Part shown: one piece after another, positions 1 through 12,679 of the stretch
Position numbering within the stretch: position 1 is the stretch's first letter
Layout: the number at the start of each line of letters is the position of its first letter
Source of the DNA: Flammulina velutipes
Lineage: Eukaryota > Basidiomycota > Agaricomycetes > Agaricales > Physalacriaceae
DNA length: 64,000 nucleotides
NCBI GenBank assembly: GCA_011800155.1
Contig: CM022370.1
Span: forward strand, 62,001-126,000
Direction: 5' to 3'
The notes under the pieces: model-generated
Databases searched by the model: none
The model's input: only the letters and a program-made list of their open reading frames with translations
What the model was told of the DNA's origin: nothing
Translations under genes and position numbers: made by a program

Positions 1-2200
1 TGGCAAAGCCATGGCAAAAGAAGCGACGTGTTCGTGCATGCTCGTATGATGTTGCATGCCTTACCATCTTCAGTCGGATGTCGGAAGGGTGTAGAGATGA
101 GTTTACCGCAATCAAGGGTGTCAGAGCAGTGTCGCCAATATTGTTCGTTACCTCCTGTGAGACGAAGGACTTCAACATGGTACTATTAGTCGAGCTGGGT
201 GAGTATAATTAAACCTGGAGCGATGTTTAGAGAAAATATGTCAACAATGGGACCGATGCTAACCAATTGTGACGAAAGGAATAAGCGGAAAGGCATGGCT
301 GTCAGCTGAGGAATATCAAAATGGGGAGTCTTTGACTGAATCGGCAAGGATTCGACCAGGAAGTCACTGATATACTTCCTTGGTACGAAGACCTCTTCTC
401 CGCCGGAAAGAATATTTCGCGGAGCCGCAGGCGATGCAACTGCACCGCCCGCATAGCTTCTTTGAAATCCGGCGGAAAAGCGTCTGGAGAAAGCAAGGCG
501 CGCTTCTGTATGCGTCGAACGGTGTAAGTATCCGATATTGACGGACGAGCTACCTCGTATGCGAGATGTCGAGAAAATGAAGCTGGGAGCGACGAATGCC
601 ATCCCTGGCAGATGTGTAGTCGTCTCTGCATTGACTGTTGTTGACGGCAATCATGGGACAGAGATCGCGATGCAGAAGGCGGCGATTGCGCATCCAGGTA
701 AACCCTTCATTCTAGGATATCAAAGGCATGAAAAGGTCAGGGAGGCAGTTGAACGCGCAATGCATGCAGTCGGCAGAGACGCGCTCTCTCCCCCAGACGT
801 AGGAATGAAATTGGGGATGAACTCGATGCGAAAGTGTCCAACGATCTGTTTAATAGTGTCCAGAGCAAGATAGGGAAGGAGACGAGCGGTCGGGTCTAGT
901 CTGGCGCAGGAGTGAGAACGACCGCGAAGACGATGATGCAAAGTTATGTAATGAATCTAAGTGAATGTTAGAGATGAAAAGGATAGCCGATGAAGCACGC
1001 ACATACATGTTTCCACGCGTCTGTCTGCGACTCCGGGGATATATCTTGGACGTGTCGGGTTCGCGCACAGCGGGAGCTTGGCCATCATGGATCCGACGGC
1101 GTAAGGGGGCGAGCGAGGTGATGTCGAAATCTGGAGGATAATGCTGCTCGTGAAGGTGTCCTTGGGATATCGAGCACCTCGCGACTTTGCAATCAAAACT
1201 AGCGCTCGTAGTAGTGCAATGGGGGAATCGGGTTACTAGCGAGGTGCATGCATCTTTCGCAGGCAGACGGAGAGCGCTCTAATGTATACGGTTATCGAGC
1301 ACCAGAGCGTGTTGCTAGGCCCTGTTGCCTAGTTTTCCGTTAGATGTAGGTCAAGAAGAGGTAGGAAAGGACGCACAAGGAGGATCCCTGTCCCGTACAT
1401 CTCTCGTCTTTCGTCCTCCGAGGACCTACCCAGGCAAGGACCATGACTAAGTCGTCCGTGACGCCGGCTAGCCATCTACGTTGTCGTCAGCCAGTCGCCA
1501 AGAGGGCAATCAAATACGAACAATAGCGCGTACGCATCGTACTGACAGCAGGCGTAGCCAACGACGGGGAATCTAGAGGAATCCGATACCTCGAAAGTCG
1601 CCATGGGGGGAGAAAGCAAGAGCGGTTGTATGTCCAGGTTTGGCATCAACTTGATCACAGACGTATGCGTTCCTCCATGAATAGCTCTCACCTTGCGCAC
1701 AGATAAATTGCTATGAATGCAGAACAATAGGATAAACCCAGTAGCAAAAACGCGACCATCCAACGGGAAGCAGTGGATTTAACGGACACGCTCCCGAGTC
1801 GATCATTCACTTGGTTCTTGACAATAACCACCACGACTAGGACTTGCTGTTGTTTTATTCGACTCCCTTTCGCTGGCTTCTCCTTCTAAGTGCTTGTCCT
1901 TGACTATCTGATACGTCGCGGAGATGATCTACATCGGGATCCTTGCCAGAGTCTCATCATGGTCTATTTTTCTTGTCTCTTCCCAAACGTTTTCTTCGCG
2001 GCATTCCCAAATACACAAAAACACAAAATTGTGACAACAAAACAGGGACTGCTACAACTACATTCGGCGGTGGTAAATGGGTAAGCTATTGGTGATCATC
2101 AAAGTTGGTCGTAACTGAAGTTAAATAATGCAGAGCAGAGAAAGAGAAAATCGTCGCTGGACTCAAGCCTGAGACCAGTCCGTCCGCCGTTAGCCGTCGA
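1..2200. other. No convincing gene
   Basis: Several open frames lie on the minus strand (about 186-650, 302-631, 957-1196, 1476-1763). None shows a recognisable domain, and I could not join them through phase-consistent introns. A multi-exon gene of unknown type on the minus strand remains possible. I see no tRNA, repeat array or transposon end here. Confidence 0.4.
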
Positions 2201-2207
2201 TCGGGTC

Positions 2208-2786
2208 TCACGTCCCTCGGAAGCGGTCCATCTGCCTCGCAGAACGACGCAGTGCGCTTCGTTGCACACCATATGGCCTATGGTCCTTTGCGCCCGAGCT
2301 ATCAAGCGGACGCATGGGAGGCGCAACACGATCTTTCTTCGTCGCAACCGCCTTCCCTCCCTTCTTACGTCCTTTAGCTACTTTGTCAGCCTCTGCCTTC
2401 GCTTCTGCCGCCTTTTCCCTCTCCGCAGCCCGCCTCAACGCCCATTCCCTCACTGCCCTCTCCCGCTTCTTCGTCCCCTTCTTCGCTAGTCCAGATTCCG
2501 CCGCACTCAACGGCAGATACTTATAGCCCGGATACATCTTCTCGTGGAGCTCCTTGAGCCTTTCCGCCTTTTCTATCCAAAGCCCCCTCTCCTTCCTACT
2601 GAGCGCACGCCAAGCGTCACGCGCATCTCTGGATATACCGTGCTGTCTTTTGAGACTCCTACCCGTTCCGGGTCCCCCACTCTCCAGAGCCTTCAAGCGA
2701 AAATCGCTGAGAAACACGAAATAGCAGTTCATGGGGCGAGGGATTTTGTCGTTCTTGACGATCCATTCCGCGGTGGTGGTGGCCAT
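2208..2786 (-). CDS. HMG-box protein, probable DNA-binding regulator
   Basis: A single-exon gene for about 192 residues. An HMG box covers roughly residues 13-90. It begins with the RPMNCYFVFLSDF helix-1 pattern, has the expected tryptophan pair (AWRAL, LWIEKAE), and ends in an MYPGYKYLP motif. HMG boxes of this MATA/SOX-like class bend DNA and often act as fungal transcription regulators. The tail is rich in Lys, Arg, Ala and Glu, with basic runs that could serve as nuclear localisation signals. I chose the ATG at 2786. An upstream in-frame ATG at 2837 would add 17 residues with no domain content. A second HMG gene lies at 31.2 kb; beyond the box I see little similarity. No pheromone or receptor gene is seen nearby, so a mating-type role is not supported. 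Confidence 0.75.
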   Translation of the reverse strand: MATTTAEWIVKNDKIPRPMNCYFVFLSDFRLKALESGGPGTGRSLKRQHGISRDARDAWRALSRKERGLWIEKAERLKELHEKMYPGYKYLPLSAAESGLAKKGTKKRERAVREWALRRAAEREKAAEAKAEADKVAKGRKKGGKAVATKKDRVAPPMRPLDSSGAKDHRPYGVQRSALRRSARQMDRFRGT

Positions 2787-3619
2787 AGTCGAGAGAGATG
2801 TGTGTGGAGAGATAGTGTTGTGTAATGGGAAGAACATAGAAAAGCACTGATAAAGACTTTTAAATACTATCCGTACGGATCACGTTACCCAGCGAATCAG
2901 GTCCTCAAAATGTCTGTGTTTGGTGTAGCCCACATGGTATCTCGAGGTATTTCCTTTACCTGCAATGCGCCATTGTTTGACTGCGCCGCACAACAGACCA
3001 GTACCCACTAGGGTCGCCCCTGGCCCTAATTTTCTAGCACGAATGCAGGCCTCGACGTGCATAAATCGAACAATGAACCATGGCCGGACGTACCGGCCCG
3101 GGAGCCGCTTGTCAAACTACAACCATCGCCACTTGCAGTTTGGCACTGCCAAACGGTTCGTTCTCTGGGTCCGGGCACTTCTTGATTGATTTAACATATA
3201 TCTGCTAGTTTCATACGCTTTGATCACGGTAGTAGTCGGGTTCATGAGTATCGTCGATGAGGAGGTCAGGCGATCGACAGAGATTTCGGGCGGGCACATG
3301 ATCGTCGATAGGACGGTTCGGATCTCTTGTACTATCCTTGTACTATTTCGAAGAACAACACTCTGCACCACCAGTCTCTGCCGTTTGCTCTCCTTATCAA
3401 ATGATCTGCGCGACTTGAGGAAACGAGAACAAGGAACAAGCTGAAGCGAGTAGAATGATGCTGGTCAGCATCGCAAAATCTCCCTGTGAGTAACCCTATT
3501 CCGCAATCCTCGTTAAGAAGAAAGATAATGATCAACGTTATGCAGAGGTCCGCGAATCGTAGCCACTATATAAGCTATCACCTCTTCCGTTCAAAGAATC
3601 ACCCTCAACGCCTTCATCG

Positions 3620-4645
3620 ATGGCTACCTCCTCTGAGTGGCTTGACCGATCACAACTTCAGGGCCTCATCGACACTACCAACTCCTATCTAGAGACATTG
3701 ACCGTCAACAGTATGTACTTATAATGCGATACATCGGCGGCTAATTTATTTTTTTTCCCGCCCTTTCCAGAGCCCTTTCACACTGTTCTGTTCGACGCGA
3801 ACTCGCTGCAAATCATCCACGAGAATCTCACAAGCCAAACTCCCCTTCACTTGAAGATATACGGGAAATCCCCAAGTACAGAGGCCCCTTCTATCCATGC
3901 AAAGGACTTTGAGGTTATTCTGTATGCCTTGCGTAACCTTCGGAGATACGACATCCCCAATAAAATTTCCGAAGGCATTATCCGAACTGCCGAACTCCGA
4001 GATGTTTTCGTTTTCGAGGGAACCCAGTTGTCTTTCGACACCTTTCTTTCGCACCTAGACGGCTTGAGCAGCCTGAGCTTGGTCGACGTCAAAATTTCCC
4101 CAGATGCATCAATAGCTTCAGTCGGAAACCACGCACGAATTGATGTCGGCGATACCGAATACAGTCTGCAAGACATATCTATACTGTCGAACTCGGAATT
4201 GTCGTTCAAGCTGGCTCTGAAGTGGGCTATATATTCCCAGCTAAGGAGCGAGACAACGAAACTATACTTACCCAATGACTCCCGTCTGGACGCGTCTGGG
4301 ACCTTTGAACAAACATTGGACTTATTTCCTCCCGGGTTCTGTGACGTATTGCTATCCGGAAATTCTGGATACAGGACGCTTTGTGTTATATTCGATTTGC
4401 CTCAGCCTTCTGGGTGTGAGTCAACCTTGGTATCCGAAGGGAACTAAAACACTAATGTTCCCGTATACAGTGAAGGTCACAAATTGTTCGCAGGAGAATT
4501 CAGGCTCAAGAATCTGTCTGAATATGGAACGTTCCTTGTAGATCGCGTATCATCGTCGTATATAAAGTACTATTCCAGCTACGTAACTACGATAGAACGG
4601 TTGAGTCGTAACAATGCTTCCATTCTGTCCCTAAGTTTGCATTGA
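3620..4645 (+). CDS. Unrecognised protein, three exons
   Basis: Proposed exons are 3620-3710, 3771-4413 and 4471-4645, giving about 302 residues with consistent phases. The protein starts MATSSEWLDRSQLQ. Its middle has leucine-rich stretches (for example around FLSHLDGLSSLSLVDV) that look loosely like an F-box/LRR-type fold, but no signature is clear. An alternative second donor two bases later (after 4415) changes the last exon and stops at 4541 (about 268 residues). I prefer the longer end because its C-terminus (EYGTFLVDRV and following) looks more protein-like. With that end, the gene overlaps the 3' end of the convergent NACHT-WD40 gene by 59 bases. Function is unknown. Confidence 0.55.
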
Positions 4646-7600
4646 CGAGGTCTACTTTAACGTAGCCTTCATGAGATAGAACAAGACAATCCGGACGTTG
4701 AAGAACGCGGTGCATCGCCGGAGAAATCCAGATGTAGCGCTCCTCATGAGAAGATGTGATCCACCCGTTCATCCCTTGACTCCAATTCCCTTCGATTAAG
4801 CCTATTGTATATGTATCAGATGTGAACAAGTCTCGAGTGCAAGAGAAGAAATGAACACACAATAAGGAGAAATGCCAGACTCACTGTTTGAGCTTGAACC
4901 AGCCTGATGGTTGTGGTGCGGTCCATCGTCCAAGGATTGGTCCGTGCCACTCTTTCCTTCTAACTGGAATGCCTTTGACGAATTCCAGATGCGTACACTT
5001 CCGTCAGATGAAGCAGACATTATATATACTCCGTCCGGGGAGAAGCTTATTGACCGTACCCCTCCGCTATGTCCATCTAGTCGTCGCAACTGCTGTCCCA
5101 ACAAAACATCCCAGATACATATATCGCCGTTCTGTAGCCCAGAGACAATTCTCTTACCGTCCGGTGAGAAAGCAACTGCTAATACTGGGATCTCATGCTC
5201 TAACTGTTGCAGTTGCTGACCCGTCGATACATCCCATGTGCACACTGTTCTGTCTTGGGAACCAGAGACAGCATAATATCCATCCGACGAGAAACCGACT
5301 GAATTTAACCAGCTAGTGTGTCCATCCAGCTGATGTAACTGTTTTCCTGTCGCCATGTCCCAAATCCGTGCGGTCTGATCACCTGAACCTGATATTATTC
5401 GTGTCCCATCCGTCGAGAAACTGACTGAATCAACACCTGCCATGTGTCCAACCATAGAGTGAATTTGTTTACCAGTCGATACCTCCCAGACGCAGATTGT
5501 GTGTTCCCGTGAGGATACAATATAATTGGAATCAGGCGAAAAATTGACTGCATATGCCATCGTGTTGTTTTTGTCTAGCTGGCGAAACTCTCGTCGTGTT
5601 AGAGTATCCCATATGCATATATCATCCCAATGACCAAAGGCTATGTACCTTCCGTCAGGTGAGAAGCTAAGGGAGTGGGCATTCGTCTTAGGATATTCTA
5701 ACAGTTGCTCTATCAGTTTCTCTGTGGAAAAATCCCAAAGACATATGGCGCCATTGGATGAGCCAGATAGGACGTAGGTCGAATCCAATGATATAAAAGC
5801 TCCCAACATAAACGGGCTTAGTAGTCGATCGGAAAATTGATGCTCCATTTGCATATTCCAAACACGCACGAAGTTATCGTGAGATCCAGAAACGATGCGT
5901 GTTCCATCAGGAGAAAATCCAACAGAAAGCACCTCCCCACCTCCTACATTCAAGCGGTGCGACATCATTCCACTTGATATGTCCCAAATACACATGGTGC
6001 CGTCTTTTGAGCCTGAGACAAGATGTTTCCCGTCCGATGAGAAGCTGATTGATGTTACACTTCCTTTGTGCGCATCTAGTTGTTGCAGCTCGTTTCCCGT
6101 GAGAACATCCCAAGTACGCACTTTGGAGTCGCGTGATCCAGTGCCAATCATTGTTCCGTCTGGCGAGAATATGACTGCATCCACAACCGAGTTATGGGGA
6201 AGCCGATGTAACTGCTGGCTCGTTTCTACAACCCAAATATGTACAGTTTTATCTGTCCCGCCAGAGACGATGTACTCCCCATCAGGTGAGAAACAAGTAG
6301 CCATGACTCCTACTTCAGCGGGCACTAGGGGTGGCCCCATATACATGCCATCTGGCGCAGGAGAGAGTTCGTATTCTGGAGAATCATGGTGCATGCATCG
6401 CAATTGATGTCCGGTTGATGCGTCCCACACGCGAACGGTGCAATCGATCGCGCCAGAGACAATACGTGTCCCATTCGGCGAGAAACAGACCGACCACACA
6501 GCCCCACAATTCAATTGGCATAAACCCTCCCCCGTTGAGAGATCGTAAACCCGCATACTACGAGGGATCCAGTTTATACCACTGATAACACGTGTCAGAT
6601 CTGGTGAGACACTCGTTGTAGTTGTAGGATTGGCGTTCCTCTGGCGCAATTGTTGCCCTGTTGAGGAGTTCCAAACGCGGGTAGACTTACTACCACCAGA
6701 TATAATATGTGTTCCATCTTTGGTGAAGCTGACTGAGTGCACCAACTCAGACTTGTAGTGCTGGAGCGATAGTATAGGGATGTTTTGATTCAGTGAGGAA
6801 GAAACGGTGGGGATCCCAGGAAATCTGAGGTGCCAGGAGGACATCAAGCTCGAGGAATGGGACAAAGCAGCGAGTGCAGAGATGTAAAGATGTGGCGTCG
6901 AATTTGCCGTGGCATTGCTTCCAAAAATAGTCGCTAGATTTTCTGCTGCCGCTAAGTCGTTCATTTCATCATCTGTGATAGTCTGGAAGAGAGGTCAGAT
7001 TATCGTGCCATGTACATCACATTATCCTAGCACTTACTGTCTTGATGGCCTCACGTGCCATTACCAGTGAATAGTAGCACTCCCCCATAACCTTGAACAA
7101 GTTCATGACCTCCATCCAGAAAAGCAGCCTCTTCTTCAACCAACCACGGAACACGACAACAGCTCTCTCCCTCATCTCCCGTTTATTGGGGGACATCTTG
7201 GAAACATGTTTTGCCCAGTGGCGACAAGCGTACCGCAAGGCTGAGGGGATGTTATCATCTATACGCCTAGGAAGATCCTCTATCTCGGAATCATCAAGGA
7301 ATGAAGACGGCAAATCACAGATATTGAAACGGAGAAATTCCATGATGTGAAAACAGGACATGGTAAGTAGGAAATGTCGCTCCGGCGTAGGACATATCAT
7401 GATGGCGAGCTGCTCGTTGGCAAAGCGCGTACGGTCAAACACGAAGTCGACGAATGACTTGTGATATGAGTATGCTCGAGCCTCGGACACGTAGAGCACT
7501 GCATGCAATGACAGGATGAGGTTGGTAACCTGTTCTACTTCCATCTCGGGATCATTCAGGAGTACAGGAATATCAGAGATGAGTACAGGCTCCTCTGTAC

Positions 7601-9681
7601 AGACAATGGTTTGTAGGACAGAGAGCGCAACATGCTGATCAACCTCTGCCCTAGGGAAAATCCAGGTATACAGAATATCCTCATAGATATGATCAACAAG
7701 AAGACCATCAATGCCACACTGTGATTGGTTAGGCCACGTCGTGAGCAGCATGTCCAGGCGCTTTTCCTGAGCTTTGATGGTAGGTTTCTCGCTCTGCGAC
7801 GGGGGGATGATAAAACGAACAGCGGTGGCGGCATAGATGAAAAGCCCCGATGCCTGACAGGCAAGGAGACGGAGTTTCGCGTTGTCGAGAGAAGGAAGCT
7901 TGGTATGAAGGTAAGGATTGATATCGTCTTCAACAACCGTTGCATCCACCTCCTCTAGTTGGCAGATGACTTTGGAACTGATGGCTTTGCAGACTCGAAC
8001 AATACGAGGATCTTTGCGACTAGTGATGAAGAATTTGAGGCCTCGCACTGCATCCTTGCGTTTTGCGATCTCATCGATGAGTTCCTCGAGAAACGCGGAT
8101 CCATCCCCCCTTTCCAGCTCATCTAACGCGTCCACAACAACTACTAAGGGTGGGAAACTGTGATCGGATACAATTGACGCACTCCAAGGAGTAACGAGCA
8201 AGCTGTGGATATGGTCTTTGAGAGGAGGCGGTTGGACGTCGAACTTGGAATCAAGGAGTGCTCGTCCGAAGGCGGGAAAGTTGTGCGCGAGTTCATGAGC
8301 GATAGTGCGAATGACATTGCGTCGCATACGACCGGCCTCAACCTGACGAGAGCAAAAGAAGGAAGCGCCCAGACGCCTCGCCGCATCCTCCACACCATAC
8401 AGCTGTTGACATAGCGTGTACGCAATGGTGGATTTTCCCGTCCCTGCCATCCCATTGAGCCAATACACAGAGGGGCTCTCCGGCGAAGTATCCTTGCACC
8501 AATCCATAACGCGATCGAGGATTTCCTGCCTGGTACCCTCGATGCATGGTTCACGCTCGACCCCTGCATACGTGACTTCCCGACTGGGTAGGAGGTTGGT
8601 AAGTCGCAGGATCTGATGGGGATTAGCATACGCCAGAGGAGTTGCACGTAGCAGATCGCACCTCCGCATGCTGATTAATTCTTTCGGTTTGCCTGACTGT
8701 GGCTAACATCAACTCGAGCTATAAAACCGGTGTGAGGGTATCGTAATTATGATGGAGGGGCATATATCTCACCTCAAAGTTCTTCGTCGCTTCGTTGACT
8801 CGACGGAATATATCATCCAGTTGTTTTGGATGTTCGTTTGCCTCCAGAACACGTTTGAAAATCCCTTGAGAACTCATTCCTCTGAGCGTATCTACGGCTT
8901 CTGTGAGTACCCTGTATATGTGTCAAACTTCGTCATAAACCATAGAGAAAAGAAGAGAACATACTTGCTGAACCGTTCGCACGTTGGATCGACATCGGCA
9001 GGGTATCCCTTGACAAGGTTGTCGCTCACAATCTCGAGGCGCTGGACAATGGGCAAGAGTAGTATCGCCAACAACTCCTTATTCTCGATCACAGCCTAAA
9101 ACAGATGGAGAATTGGGTAAAGCATGGGGAGAACGACCTACATCTACAATGTCAATGAGGCTATTGAGGGCGGCAAAAGGGATCTTGAAAGGTGTTCCGT
9201 CGAGGCATTTCTCTACATTCTTAGACGTCAACCTCACACCGTGCCACGCGGATTTAACGCTGTTCTTGAGCATGGACGGCGGGCATGCTACATCTAAAGG
9301 TAGTATGAGAAGGGATGCGATAATGGAAGCGAACACGGACCTTGCACCTTCGGTGCGCCAGAATCTTGGCCGGACATGTCAGGCGCTGTAGGTTTGTTGG
9401 AGGGATCTTTCGAAAGGTTACTGGAACTTCGGCCTCGGGACGTGATTTGTCTCTACCTTGCGTGGAATCACTGCGGGCGGATTCCTCTGTCTGCGTTGGA
9501 GGATGAGGAGAAGCTGGGACGCATTTTTAGAAGTATAACGCACAGCATTAATGGCATCGATCCTACTGTCCCTCTGTCCCGGCATGGTAGTGGTCGTCGT
9601 AGAACGGCCCCAGAAGAACCATTTCTTAAAGCGCTGTCTTACTGAAGGTTTCGGAGTAGCCAAAGATAATTCTTGGTTCAT
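4587..9681 (-). CDS. NACHT-WD40 (NWD) STAND receptor-like protein
   Basis: A multi-exon gene read from about 9681 (MNQELSLATP) down to 4587. Small N-terminal exons (about 9.6-8.7 kb) encode a helical region typical of mushroom NWD proteins. The large exon ending at 7038 holds the NACHT NTPase with Walker A GMAGTGKST and Walker B VVVVDALDEL. A 55-base intron (6983-7037) joins it in phase to the WD40 exon (6982-4885). I count 14 repeats ending in W-D-like pairs, enough for two seven-bladed propellers. A last intron (4802-4884) leads to a C-terminal exon of the usual NWD tail type (GWITSSHEERYIWISP). In this family the propeller senses ligands and the NACHT domain oligomerises; the best known members control non-self recognition and incompatibility. 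No clear HET or lipase-like effector domain is seen at the N-terminus. N-terminal exon borders are approximate. Confidence 0.85.
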
Positions 9682-9684
9682 GAT

Positions 9685-10390
9685 GGTCGTAGATGAAGAA
9701 GACGTCGTACTGTACAGCAGTGTTGATGATCGGAAAATCAACGGAGATACTGTACCGGCACATGCCGAATCAATTTTGGCGAAGTTCAGACGCGGTTTGT
9801 GTTACTATATTGGTACTCAAGAAACGCCTTAACGTCCGCTGTAGTGGTGGTAGGAGTACTGCTAGTAGTGGGAAAGTCGTAGTCGTTCTGCTCGCGGTGC
9901 ACTCAATTTGATCCGAATATCCGAATATTTGATCGCTTTCTAACTTCCTCTTCCTACTACCGTCCCGTCTGCAATGAGGGAAGGTTGTGTACACTATATA
10001 CCGCAGACTCGTACACGACGATTAGGTCGACTATAGCTCTGTGTCGCGCTTTTATGCGCTCGATACGGCTATATGACTCAGCGCACTACCTCCGACGTGT
10101 TATCCCGTGCTGGCGATGAGTCTACGTGATAGGATAACCAGGTCATCTCTGGTGCAGACGTTTAATGGTGAGAGGCCATACTTTCCTATAGTTTCGTCTA
10201 CATCCGCTCAGCATGCTGAGATGTTTCTCTAGCGCATAGTTAGTGCTGACCCAGTATACCTTGTTTTCTGTCTATTATACTCATACTGATGTCCAATCTC
10301 CACTCTTCACACGGATATCAAATTGATAAATCGGATAAGTATGACTAGCTCTTTCCTTCTCACCACCACCAGCGCTATTCCCACTTCGCA
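9685..10390. other. Divergent intergenic region
   Basis: About 0.7 kb separates the 5' end of the NACHT-WD40 gene (minus) from the BTB gene (plus), so it probably carries both promoters. I see no gene or repeat in it. Confidence 0.5.
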
Positions 10391-11074
10391 ATGTCCTCTG
10401 TCTCCCCTTCCCCAGCAGCAAGTCTCTGGGGCTCGAGGCCTTTCGATTCCCTGGATGACGCCGATTTTATCGTTCGCTCATCTGACGGGATATGTTTCCC
10501 AACGCAGAAAATTTTCCTCATCCATGCCTCGACTTTCTACCGCCATCTTTTGGACGACAGCACCCCGACGGAGACTTTATGGGGTCTTCCGGTGTATGAT
10601 GTACCAGAGAACGGACTTGTCGCTCACGTCGTTCTCAGTCTGTGTTTGCCGTCGACATACACAACTAGGGAGACTTTGCTATGGCGGTTGTCCGACGTAA
10701 TGCAGGCTCTCCGAAAGTACATGATGGACGGCCCCGAAGCCCGCGTGGTTTCTTGTTTGGAGAACTCCCCGGTCGTCCGTCATTTTGGCAGTACACCGAT
10801 GGATCTGTTCGCCATAGCTCGCGTTTGCGGATGGACAAACGTCGCGCGCGAAGCTGCCAAACGTACCCTTCAGTTTCCATTGAAGGGCATCCAGGAACTT
10901 GACCAGATTTCTGCGTCGGACTACCTTCGTCTGAAGGAATATCACACAATGTCGAAGAAAGCAGCGGTCGGCGCTGTGACTTCTTTCGAAGTAGGACCGC
11001 CCAGAGTCGCCTTCGTTCTATGTAATACACCGTCTATCTCAAGTTGCCACATTGAGGAAACGGGAGAATTGTGA
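10391..11074 (+). CDS. BTB/POZ domain protein
   Basis: A single open frame of 227 residues. Residues about 22-110 show the BTB/POZ layout common in Agaricomycetes: F-DSLDDADFIVRSSDGICFPTQKI, then a hydrophobic helix (LIHASTFYRHLLDD) and a VYDVPENG segment. BTB domains mediate dimerisation and can act as adaptors for cullin-3 ubiquitin ligases, but mushroom genomes carry many such proteins of unknown role. The C-terminal half is helical and has no added domain. The start codon sits just after a pyrimidine-rich leader. A short 3' exon beyond 11074 cannot be excluded. Confidence 0.75.
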   Translation: MSSVSPSPAASLWGSRPFDSLDDADFIVRSSDGICFPTQKIFLIHASTFYRHLLDDSTPTETLWGLPVYDVPENGLVAHVVLSLCLPSTYTTRETLLWRLSDVMQALRKYMMDGPEARVVSCLENSPVVRHFGSTPMDLFAIARVCGWTNVAREAAKRTLQFPLKGIQELDQISASDYLRLKEYHTMSKKAAVGAVTSFEVGPPRVAFVLCNTPSISSCHIEETGEL

Positions 11075-11466
11075 TTAATTAACTGTAGGCTGCTCACGCC
11101 TCTGCCGGTTGGAAGATTCAAAATACTCCGTTGCTCTGTGAAAGTCATCAGAGCTCGAAGATGTTCAATATGGTGTAAGTATAGGTGTAAGTATAGCTCA
11201 TCATGAGTCCCGGAGAAGTCGGATGTTCGACCAGGGTTGAGCCACACCACACTTCAATGACCAGAAAATTGTATATTCGTACAGTAGTATGTATATCTAA
11301 CTAAGAGGACGAGAATTAACAGCAGGAGACCGACAGAACAAAGCAAAGCAAAATAACTAAGAATCTAAATAACGCAAGGAATGTCCATAAGTTACAGTCT
11401 TACAGATAGATAAATAAGAGCGAAACAACGGAATTCGAAGCAACGAAGCGAGAACACCAAACCAAA

Positions 11467-12623
11467 TCAAGGCTCAGTCAGCACATGCTTCACATACCCC
11501 CCACGCGTAGGAAAAAAATGCCCACAGCACGTACACCACCCCCCACCACTCTTAAAATGCGTCCTCGAGAAATGCTCCCCCCACCCCAACCCCTTCTTGC
11601 CACACCTCTTCCCCTTCCCCAAATCCCACGGACACCCCTCCTCCCCCTTACACTCCTTGTAATGCTTCTTCCTCTCGCAGTGCTTCGCGGAGTCGGTGGA
11701 GAGAACCAGCTCGCCGCATCCGGGCATCTGACAGACGTGGTAGAAGATCTCGCGGAGGACCCAGTTGGGGTGGGCGGTGTAGGGGACGGAGGGGGCGAAT
11801 TGGTGGTTGTATTGGCTGTATCTGTAGGAGGGGTGGGTTAGTCTTTGGATTGGAAAGAAGAGAAGGGGACGAACGTTGTGGGACGACAGCGGGTGTTGGG
11901 GTCGAGCTCGGCTGGAGGTTGGACGGGCGCAACACTGGTGCTTGGGCTCTGGTTTTGGGTTCTACTCCCGCTAACCATAGCTTCGAGGTGACGTCCAGCC
12001 TGGCTATCGACAGGCGACGGAGGTCGATTGTCAAGAGGAATCAAATCCTCCATCTCCACTTCATTGACAGGCGAGCTACGACTGGCTCCATCCTCGGGAC
12101 CTTGGACGAGGGACTGGTTGGAAGGTACAGCCTGCACAGGCCAATGAACCGGGAACGCTATGGGGTTCGGCGCCAGCTCATACACGAAACCGGTAGAGGC
12201 GTCAAGGAGCAGTGGGACGCTGGGATCATTCTTGTCGAAGCCGTGATAGAACTTCGGGGGGTTCGGGAAGGGCAGGTTAACCGGGTTGAAGCTGAATGGC
12301 GTAGCTTGAATGGGAGGAGTGATGAGGAATCGGGAATCGTTCATGAAGATCCTGGGTGCGTCGGCGCGATGTTGGCTTTGCCAGTGGTGATGATTCGCAT
12401 CGACTTGGTAGGCGCCAGAATCGGCTTGAGCGTTCGCGGGGAGTTGGGTATCTTGACCGGGGTTGTCCTCTATTTGAGGGTTGGGAGAAGCGGGGCTGGC
12501 GTAATAGTGGTGGTCGAACTGTTCGTCTTCTGCGAAATGGAGGCTGGGAAGATGGTCAGACACGAGAGAGGAATTGCGGAGGAAAGGAACGTACAACTGA
12601 GAGGCTGCATACGGGGAAGCCAT
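11467..12623 (-). CDS. Pro-rich protein with C-terminal Cys/His-rich (zinc-finger-like) domain, copy 1
   Basis: Two exons, 12623-11875 and 11821-11467, separated by a 53-base intron, give 367 residues. The N-terminal two thirds are Pro/Asn/Gln/His-rich and look disordered. The last exon is 355 bases long and encodes three Cys/His groups: CQMPGC followed by two His, CPW with a second Cys and an H-x4-H pair, and CTCCGHFF followed by His. These spacings resemble three successive C2H2-like fingers. The same exon, also exactly 355 bases, occurs in the paralog at 37.45-38.97 kb, which supports this splice model. The spacing suggests zinc binding, but I do not recognise the family. Role unknown; DNA, RNA or protein binding are all possible. 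Confidence 0.75.
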
Positions 12624-12679
12624 CGTGAGGAAATAAGACAGTGGTGGAAGTGGAAAGAGGGACAGGAGACGCTGCACCA

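Noticed and set aside
302..650. Minus-strand frames of 109 and 154 residues as a gene
   Set aside because: The two overlap in different frames, neither shows a domain, and no paralog or splice support is available.
5895..6407. Plus-strand frame of 170 residues inside the WD40 exon
   Set aside because: It is the antisense of WD40 repeats and its periodicity comes from them.
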